From positions 80,257,501 to 80,321,500 of the forward strand of contig CM075652.1 of the NCBI GenBank assembly GCA_037953625.1: 64,000 nucleotides of DNA, given 5' to 3'. The translations under genes were made by a program, and so were the position numbers. Position 1 is the first letter of the stretch. Each line of letters starts with the position of its first letter. The notes beneath the pieces are model-generated. The model was given only the letters and a program-made list of their open reading frames with translations, did no database searches and had not been told where the DNA came from. This stretch comes from Crotalaria pallida (Eukaryota; Streptophyta; Magnoliopsida; Fabales; Fabaceae). Shown one piece after another: positions 44,239-53,800 of the stretch.

Positions 44239-45590
44239 TCACTGGAACGGCGGACGGTTCTGATGCCTCAAATGATATATCTCCTGTTGCATTGCCTCCA
44301 TATCAACGTGCAACTGTTCCATGCCGGAGGTGAGCTGAGCAAGCGAGGTATCCACTGAATGCATATGTTCATCAGAACGCCTCATGTATCCTCTGACATC
44401 GTCCATGAAAAGTTGCATGTACGGCGGAATGTGACCAGGTGGATAAAGAGCTTGTAGCGGAATAAAGTCTGAATCCTGAGCCGGTGCACTCTCTGGTTGT
44501 TGCTGCTGCTGCTGTTCATCTTGTTCATCAGGGTTGAAATTATGATTGGACTTTCGTTCCCGACGCTGAGTCTTGGGCATCCAACCTCTATCTTCCATAT
44601 TAATCCATCCCATATGTTCCAAGAAATTTGTGTCCATACGTATATCGGCGTTAGGAGCAGTTCTAGCTTCGCCATTCAAGGGAACTCGAAAACGCTTGAG
44701 GATGTTGGTTATAACTGTTGCATATGGAAGCTTAGAAGTCTTATGCTTCATATCCTTATCAATAGATCGGCGAACCTTTCCAGCAGTCTCAATCATGTGG
44801 TTTAGGACAAACCAACCCCAGTTAATGGGTTTGTCATGAAACCACGCCAGAAGATGATATAGTTAGAATCAAGCAGCCTGAAATAGTTGCCTTGCCTCGG
44901 AATAAGACAACGATTCAGAATGAAATGAAGAACCCGAAATTCAAACTTCAAATTAACAGAAATCAACACTTTTCCAGCAGGGATGTGATCATCAATGAAC
45001 TCTTCTTTAGCAGTTTTCTTGTCATACTCATCTCCCCATAGACTATCAGAGCTAGAACCAGTGTATGTGATACCATCCATGGGTAGGTGAGTGATGTTTA
45101 TCCAGGTAGCTAAATCAATTTTGATACTCCTCCCCTTAACTTCAGAAGACAAAACCTTATCATCAGAATTCCAAGTAAGATTTGTATAGAAAACCCTTAC
45201 CAAATCTTCATAGAAGTCTCCTCCGATAGTGCTGAACTCAAATAAACCTTTTTCATTTAGAAGCACTACGGCGGGGAGGTTACAATCTTCGCCATCGAAG
45301 GTATCTGCATCAAGAAACCTCGGAGAGATCATAGAGCAATCCTCAAAATATTTTTCATAATCCATAATTTGAGATGGACTCGAGAACCAACGATTCAAAT
45401 TTTCCACAGCCATAGGTTGGTGAACTGGAGGATGTGGATCTGAGGAACTAGCTACGTTTCTTCTAGGTCTAGGAGGCTTAAGAGCACGACTGGATGATGG
45501 TTGAGCCCTACTCTGAACAATAGGAGGAGAAGGCTCATCCTCATCAAACTCATCAATAAGAACCCTTCTCTTTGAACGACGGGTAGTCAT
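44239..45590 (-). pseudogene. COP2 'putative plant transposon protein'-type ORF, frameshifted
   Basis: From ATG 45590 (M-T-T-R-R-S-K-R-R) the frame runs 262 codons to 44802: a basic, proline-rich N-terminus, then 'FYEDLVRVFYTNLTWNSDD', 'IDLATWINITHLPMDG' and 'FRVLHFILNRCLIPRQGNY'. A one-base loss near 44825 ends it. The following 185-codon frame (44796-44239) continues the protein ('KTSKLPYATVITNILKRFRV', Gln-rich 'EQQQQQQPES', C-terminal 'DEHMHSVDTSLAQLTSGMEQ'). The layout matches the COP1 ORF (conserved core, low-complexity segment, helical C-terminus), with low sequence identity. Function unknown. Confidence 0.72.
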
Positions 45591-46131
45591 GATCTCAACT
45601 GAATTCAGATAATCTCAACATAATAAAACTGAACCAACTAAGTCAAAATAACTGAATAGACAACCCAGCAAACAACAATTCTTCAACACAGCACAAAAAA
45701 GCTCATACTATAATTCAGAATACCAGCAATATCAACATCAAGACATCATCATCGAGCAGCACATCAAAATACTGATCAGAGAGAGACTGAAGAAGATAAA
45801 GCAATAAACCATGAACCTGAACCGGAGAAGAGTACTGAACCGAAGACTGAATCAACCAGAAACACACTGAATCAGACAAACCAGCACACTTGCAACTGAA
45901 CCGGAGAACACAAAAACTCTGAACCGAACCAGATGAACCAGAGACCTTGTCAGACCAGTGAACCGTGTACCTGAACCACTGAACTAGATGAACCAGAATC
46001 TTCACAAATCAACACTCTTGAACCGGACCTGAACATTGAAGATCAAGACCAGTTAACCATGAAGACCTTGATAAAGCCAAGTTTGACCAATGGTTTTGGG
46101 TAAGGTTGAAGAGAGGTTGAAGGTAATGGTG
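45591..46131 (-). other. COP2 internal non-coding, GAACC-rich
   Basis: No coding frame. 45800-46060 is built from many diverged copies of 'tgaaccgga' and 'gaaccag'. It lies between gag and the env-like ORF, where pol is expected. Confidence 0.6.
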
Positions 46132-46462
46132 AGAGATGTAACATCCCTAATTTTGATCCCTAATATATTTACAAGTTGTATTGACTTAAATAAATGTTTC
46201 TTAAAAATCAATCATTTAGTTGTGTATCTTTATAAAAGTACATTATGTTAATTACGAAAATATATTTTCATTTCTTTTATGTTCTAAAATAAATTCATTT
46301 AAAATAGTTATCCTATATCAAAAATATACTTTATGTGTTTTACTTTATTCTGATATATTTCATGTGAAAATATTTTATTGGAAATATTTATAAGTTTCTT
46401 ACTTTATGATTTTTATTCTATTATTTAAATTGATTAATGGTATTTTGAGTTTTAAAATAAAA

Positions 46463-46600
46463 GAATAAATAAAATAAAATAAATAAATAAATAAAAGTGT
46501 GTATTAATATATCTGTTAAAAAAAGTGTTTAATAGTACTTTTAAAATAATACTAACATACATTAATAATAATAATAATAATAATGTAATAATAAAAAAAA
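46463..46600. repeat. AT microsatellites in TEK4
   Basis: (AAATA)n-like tract at 46463-46497 and (TAA)n at about 46563-46595. Confidence 0.85.
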
Positions 46601-48082
46601 TAATAAAACAGAGGAAGGGGGTTCGAAACCCTCCCTCCCCTTCTTCTTCTTCAGCAAGGGCCGCCGGCCCTAAACCCCCTCTTTCTCTCTCTAATGGCTC
46701 CACCGCCGTCCCTTGCGCCGTCACACACCACACCATGGTCGCTGCTCATTCCCTCCCTCTCCTCCGCTGGCGATCGCTGTTCCTCCTCCCCAGGTCGCGC
46801 CGTCGCTGCTTGCGATCTCTCTCCCTCCAAGTCGCGAATCGCGACCTCTTCTCCTTCGCAGACCGCCGCCGCCTTCGCTGCTTGAAGCATGCGATCGAAG
46901 GCCACGAGCCAGCCACGATGTTCACCTCCCTCCAGTCATGGAACCACCACTTCTTGCTGCTGCCGCCACTGCCGTTCGTTGCTGCGATCTCCTTCGCGAA
47001 CCGAACCTCCACCATGATCTGAAGCCTGCGTCGCTGCCTTTTCTTTCCTCTCTCCGGTGTGTCTGCTGGAGTCGCCGCCGCTGTGAAGCCACGGTCGCAG
47101 CCGTTGCTGCGGTTCGAGGGTGAACCGAGACTGAACCGCTAGCTGGTTGTGCACCTCCGCCCGTCACCGACACCGTGATCGAGATCGATTGTCCCCACCG
47201 TGCTTGGAATCGAAGATTGGGGAAGCTTAGGATCAAGTTGGAGCCGAGCTAAAGCGTGAGTCGGGGAGTAAAGCGTCAGATTAAGGTTACCCCTCTCACT
47301 GTCATCGATTGAGGTAAGGGATTTCATTACCAGTCCTTAAGGAGTGTATTTCTGGGTAGTTATATCTATCGCTAGGACCGGGGGAAATGTTAATTGTTAA
47401 TGAACCTTAGAGTAGCCCGCTAATAATGAAGGAAGATAATTAGGAAAGAAAATTTAGTTAAAGAAGAGTTGAAACAATTAGCAACGAAATAAACGGAATA
47501 ATAAGAAAGAAATAAAGAAACGGAATTATAAGAACGAGGGAGTAGCGTAAGTGAGAAAAGGGAGAAATTAGAGATTAACTATGGAGAGCCAGAATTAAAT
47601 AAAGAAAGTGTAGGAATGAGTTGAGAACTAAATTAGGATAAAATAAGGTTAATAGAAATAAATGGAGTGATTGAGTAATTAGCCATTAGAGGAAAGAAAT
47701 AAACGGAAAATAAGAAAAAGAGAGTTAACGAAAAAAAAAAGAAATAATATAATTGGTTCTAAATGCATGAGCTAGATATTATTAAATATGAGTGATGTAG
47801 GAAAAAGAAACAAAGGAAGAGAAGAAGAAAAAGAAAAGAAAGAGAATGGAATTAATTGAGAGTTAGTAACAAGAGTTAAAATATAAAGCATATGACCAAG
47901 TTAGGTAGAGTTAATTAAAGGTAAGAATAAACTAGTAAAGTGAAATATTGAAAATAGTGGAAAGTAAATAATGTGATGATAAGTCCCTAAATAGCGGAAT
48001 GAGAGAAAAGAGAATAACACAGTAAACCAGAAAAAGAGGCTGAGAAACAGAAAAAGAGAAAGAAAGGTAAAAGATAAAAATC

Positions 48083-48301
48083 CGATACGGGCCTGAGAAG
48101 GCGTATCGGCATCGATGCGAGCCTGTGAGGGCGTGTCGATTGAAAAGGAAAGATGAAAGTCCGATGCGGGCCTGAGAAGGCGTATCGGCATCGATGCGAG
48201 CCTGTGAGGGCGTGTCGATTAAAAAGGAAAAGTGGAAGTCCGATGCGGGCCTGAGAAGGCGTATTGGCATCGATGCGAGCCTGTGAGGGCGTGTCGATTA
48301 G
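48083..48301. repeat. TEK4 LTR minisatellite, left part (78-79 bp unit)
   Basis: Units at about 48089, 48167 and 48246, each with two related halves ('gcgggcctgagaaggcgtat' and 'gcgagcctgtgagggcgtgt') joined by the palindrome GCATCGATGC. A further unit follows ATH1 at 58290-58366, and a related two-unit repeat ('gatctctgatttgaggtt' type) at 58397-58470. Confidence 0.85.
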
Positions 48302-48306
48302 AAAGG

Positions 48307-49355
48307 TGATCGAGGCCGTACCCGATCAAAATAAAAGGTGTTTATTCTGTAGTACTAGGAAGGTGATCCTAGGTCGTTTCCCAGCGAATATCGGTCTAGG
48401 CAAAGTATCAAACACGTAGTGTGCAGTAAAATGGGGGGGGTTTTTGTGTGTGACAAATGTGAAGAACAAAACACAAACAGAATATAAAAACTAAGAAAAT
48501 CAGAAACAAAAGCGGGCAAACCCCTTTGGTTACGTACACTACTCAATCCTAGCTCACTAAAGATCGATTCCTCTCCTCTCCTCTGTCCAACTCGTGATAA
48601 CCAAATACTAAGCGAAAATTCAGTTATCACTCCAAACCCTAACTTCTAATTAAGCATCAGAAACCAGATTTGGAGTTTTTACGAGTTAATACAAATTAAG
48701 CATTTATATTCATGTATTATCTCTACAAAATGGAATTAAGCAAACCACTACACATCGATAAACATGAAAACAGAGAAGAGAAAATGAAATTGCATTAATA
48801 ACAAGAGCTCAAGAGTAGATAATACAATACCAAAGGGATTAACCCTTGAAGTCTAGCCTTCCATGGCCATAAATGAAGAAAAACGAGTAGAAATGGGGAA
48901 GAACAAAACCCTAGCAGCCACCACCACTTGGGAGAGCCAAGAGAGAAGTTCTAACCTAGAGAGAGAGTGAGAAATCTGAAATGGGAGTGTGTCTTGGGGG
49001 TTACACGAATTTCCCCTCTTTAGACATGAAAATGGGCCTAAAACATGGGCCCAAGTCCTAAGAAACACTATTCTGAAAATTACAATTAAAAAGGGACCTA
49101 AATTCAAATTACAATCTTCACTTCAATACTTCAATCTTCATTTCCAAACATCCCAAAGTGTCCTTGTGCCAAATATTACCTGAAAATAGAAATAGAATTA
49201 ATTAGGCTAAATAATTCCAAATTAAACAATATTCGGAATATTAGTCCAATAAACTCTAAATCAATAAATCAAGCTAATCAATGTCAAATGGGCAACAAGT
49301 ATCAATAATAGGAGTAAAATAATGCAAGGAATAATGGGAAATAAAATGCTCATCA
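48307..49355 (-). repeat. ATH1 3' LTR
   Basis: TGATCGAGGC to GCTCATCA (plus-strand reading). Differences from 57236-58284 noted by eye: T/A near 48669, C/A near 49083 and T/G near 49103 (approximate positions). Confidence 0.95.
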
Positions 49356-49371
49356 AATACCCCCACACTTA
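49356..49371 (-). promoter_or_regulatory. ATH1 polypurine tract
   Basis: AAGTGTGGGGGTATT on the minus strand, ending at the 3' LTR boundary. Confidence 0.9.
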
Positions 49372-49974
49372 TCCTTTTGCACTCCTGGGCAAAACCAAAA
49401 GATAGGACTATGAAGATCAATATGCACCAAAGTGAATCATGCAACAAGATGACTACAACTAAGAAATGCAAACCTAAGAGATTACATACTTCACAATGAA
49501 TTCTAGGAAATGCAAAGAAATGGGCAAACTCAAGCACACAAAATGGTTAAGGATCAAAGAGTCAAAGCATCCGCGAACATCATCCAATTACTTCAAGTAT
49601 GCAAAGAAACCAATGACATCAAGAGGATAGTCACAAAGATGATAGAAACTCACAAGGATCACTCAAAAGTGTTTACACTCAAGTGTTTGGGGTTAATCAT
49701 TATTTACACTCAAGGCACATCATGAAAAACAAACACAACCATAAGCTTGACAAACCTCTAACATCAACCATCAACACACATGCACAAAATGATCAAAAGG
49801 TCTTTTAAGGGTTGTAATGGGGCCAAGGACAAGGTAGGATAAAAATATGGGAATGTAGCTAAAACCAAAGGAATAGAGGAGCAATGGGGAATAAGTAAAA
49901 AGTAAGCAAAATCCACCCCAAAATCAACTACCACTAATTCCAATCCTCTTTGCCTCAACAACCTTTTATTCACT

Positions 49975-50005
<31 letters not shown>

Positions 50006-50833
50006 ATTTTTGCATTTTTTTTTTTTTTGTATTTTTGTCTTTTATTTTTTTTTGTTTTTGAGAGATATACAAAAAGAAAAGAAGAAACAACACAAATGGC
50101 ATGAAGATGAAGCCATAACTATAACAACCAATGAGGCAAAACCAAGAACTCAACCAATTAAAGCATAAAGCACACTTCTTACCTAATACCCATTCCCAAA
50201 ACAATTCCAAAGCTCCAAAATTCCCTAAGGTTAGGACAATCATGGTTTTTCAGTCATAGGCTTGTAATGAGCTAAAGAACAAGGAAAGGGATAAAAAGGC
50301 TCAAAGGGGCTAGCAAAGGATACATTCATTCAAGGTAGGCTCATATGGCTAGTAGCTTATTCAAGAAAGAAAGTGCCTAAATCATTTCAAAATGTGCATG
50401 AGCAATCAAGTATCAACAAGAGTCAAGTCAAGTTCTAGAGTGCAAGTAATCCAGAGTGCAATCACACATGACAGAAAATTAGGTGGCATATATAGCAATC
50501 CACCCACAATTAAGGCTCAAATCCTCACAAAAGGGATAATTCTATCACAGTGTTACCACCTCTTAATTATCAAAAGCAACTTTACACACAGAAATGCATG
50601 AATTCAGACACGAGATACCAAAACTCTACTAAAGTGAAGCAAAAACATGCAAGAAAATGCCCAAAACTAAGCAAAACCTAAAAAAAAATCAAAGCAAAAT
50701 ATGCAACCTAAACTACTCTCCCCCCCACACTTAAATCACACATTGTCCTCAATGGAACACAAATAGCAGAATCAGACAGATATAGACAAGTGTAATAAAA
50801 AGAGTAAGGAAGGAGAAAAGGAGACTCCCTAAG
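49372..50833 (-). other. ATH1 3' non-coding region with a second purine tract
   Basis: No coding frame of note. A T-rich tract lies at 49974-50060. On the minus strand AAGTGTGGGGGGGAG at about 50733-50719, shortly after the end of gag-pol, repeats the terminal purine tract. In Athila elements such a tract commonly precedes the env-like ORF; here no such ORF follows. Confidence 0.75.
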
Positions 50834-53800
50834 TCATGGTTGTTCAAAAGTGGGGTCGACCAATGAGGCCTCCTCCACAGGTGCATCATCCAAAGAAGGG
50901 GTGGTTAGGAAAGGCTTGAGTCGGTGGCCATTGACTTTGAAGCTCTTGTTCGTGGACTCACTCTTGATCTCCACAGTGCCATAAGGAAACACCTGGGTGA
51001 CTACAAACGGTCCAATCCATTTAGAGCGGAGCTTTCCACTCATGAGTCCAAGCCTAGAGTTGTAGAGCAAAACTTTTTGACCAACCAAGAACTCCTTTCT
51101 GGAAATGGAGTTATCATGAAGCTTCTTGGTCTTCTCTTTGTAGAATTTGGAGTTCTCATAGGCCTCCAAGCGGATCTCATCTAGCTCACTCAACTGCAGC
51201 TTCCTCTCCTCACCCGCTTGATCAAGAGCTAAGTTACATTGCTTCACATCCCAATATGCACGATGCTCTATCTCCACAGGCAGGTGGCACGCCTTACCAA
51301 AGACAACCCGATAGGGTGACATCCCTATGGGTGCCTTGTAAGCGGTCCGATGGGCCCACAGAGCATCCTCCAATCGTGTGCTCCAATCCTTTCTATTAGG
51401 CTTCACCATCTTCTCCAAAATCCGCTTGATCTCTCTATTTGAAATCTCCGCTTGCCCGTTGGTTTGGGGGTGATAGGGTGTAGAGACTTTGTGCACAACC
51501 CCATACTTCTTGAGCAAAGCTTGCATGGATCTATTGCAGAAGTGTGTGCCTTGGTCACTGACTATGGCTCTAGGTATGCCAAACCTGCAAAGGATATTAG
51601 ACCTGACAAAATCTACAACAACCTGAGCATCATTAGTCCTGGTGGCCTTAGCTTCCACCCATTTGGATACGTAATCCACAGCAAGTAAGATATAATAAAA
51701 ACCAAAAGAAACAGGAAAGGGGCCCATGAAATCTATACCCCAGACGTCAAACACCTCACAAAACAACATAGGTTGTTGCGGCATCTGTTGCCTCCAAGAT
51801 AGGGCGCCTCCTGCTCTTTGACACTGCTCACACGAGCTGCAGATGTTGCTCGCATCCTTGAAAATGGTAGGCCAATAAAATCCAGAATCCAGCACCTTTC
51901 GTGCTGTCCTTTGAGTACCAAGGTGGCCTCCCACTGGTGAAGCATGGCAAAATTGGAGAACCGATTGGATCTCCTGGTCTGGAATGCACCTGCGAATGAC
52001 CTGATCACTGCAAAAACGCCATAAATAGGGGTCATCCCATACATAATGCTTGGCATCGCTCTTTAATTTGTCTCTTTGAGCTTTGGATGCCAAGGCAGGA
52101 AAAACAGAAGCAACGAGATAATTAACAATGTCTGCAAACCAAGGAGTTTGGGGAAGGGGATGGGAAACATGTAAAGATAAAAGCTGCTCATCCGGGAAGT
52201 TATCCCGGATAGGAAATGCATCCTCCTCTCTCTCTATCCTGCTCAAGTGGTCTGCGACAAGGTTATGCGCACCACTCCGATCCTGAATCTCAAGATCAAA
52301 CTCCTGGAGGAGCAACATCCACCTAATCAACCTAGGTTTGGAATCTGTCTTTTTCAAAAGATACTTCAGAGCAGCATGATCAGTGTACACTACAACCTTA
52401 GAACCAAGCAAATATGATCTAAACTTGTCAAGTGCAAAAACAATAGCCAAAAGTTCTTTTTCAGTTGTTGTGTAATTAACCTGTGCTGCATCTAAAGTCC
52501 TAGAAGCATAATAAATCACATGCGACAGCTTACCAACCCTTTGGGAGAGAACTGCTCCCAAAGCATAATTTGAAGCATCAGTCATGAGCTCAAATGGGAG
52601 GGTCCAATCAGGTGGTTGGATGATGGGAGTGGTGGTCAGTGCTTTCTTCAATTCATCAAATGCCCTCTTGCATTGGTCTCCAAATTCCCATGGGGCATCC
52701 TTTTTAAGCAACTTGGAAAGAGGAAGGGCAATGTTGCTAAAGTTCTGAATAAACCTGCGATAGAAACCTGCATGACCAAGAAAAGAACGCACCTCTCGCA
52801 CGCAAGAGGGGTAAGGCAAATGTGATATTACATGCAGCTTAGCAGGGTCAACTTCTATACCCTTGTGCGAAACAATGTGCCCTAAGACTATGCCTTGTTC
52901 TACCATGAAGTGGCATTTTTCAAAATTCAAGACAAGGTTAGTCTCAATGCACCTGTTAAGCACCTTAGTCAAATTATCAAGACATGCATCAAATGAGGAG
53001 CCATAAACACTAAAATCATCCATGAAGACCTCTATGCAATGCTCGAGCAAGTCAGCGAAAATACTCATCATACATCTTTGAAATGTGGCAGGAGCATTGC
53101 ATAGGCCAAAAGGCATCTTTCTATATGCAAATGTGCCAAAAGGACAGGTAAATGTGGTCTTATGTTGGTCCTCTGGTGCAATACAAATTTGAAAATAACC
53201 AGAGAATCCATCTAAGAAGCAATAATGAGATTTACCTGCCAGGCGCTCCAACATCTGATCAATGAAGGGGAGAGGGAAATGATCCTTGCGAGTCGCCTGG
53301 TTGAGCTTTCTGTAATCAATGCAGACTCTCCAACTGTTCTGCACTCTAGTGGGAATCAGCTCATCCTTCTCATTTTTGACAACTGTGACACCAGACTTCT
53401 TGGGGACAACTTGCACCGGGCTCACCCAAGTGCTATCTGAAATTGGGTAGATGATACCCGCTTGGAGCAGCTTGGTGACCTCTTTCTTTACCACATCAAG
53501 AATCTGGGGGTTCAATCGTCTTTGGGGTTGTCTCACTGGTTTAGCCCCATCCTCCAACAAAATGCGGTGCATGCACATGGAGGGGCTAATTCCAGGAATA
53601 TCCGCTAAAGTCCATCCAATTGCCCTCTTGTTCTTTCTTATCACATCCAGCAGTTTCTCCTCTTGATCAACAGAAAGTGAGGTAGAGATGATCACTGGGA
53701 GTTTCTGCTCATCCTCCAAGTAAGCATATTTGAGATGAGGAGGGAGGGGCTTCAGGTCCAATGAGGGTGCCTGCATAATAGATGGAACTAAAGGGACAAC

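Noticed and set aside
46452..47236. Many overlapping frames on both strands in the GC-rich part of TEK4
   Set aside because: Open frames in nearly all phases reflect high GC and low stop density. The segment lies in the LTR leader upstream of the predicted donor and reads as low-complexity Arg/Ser/Pro peptides.
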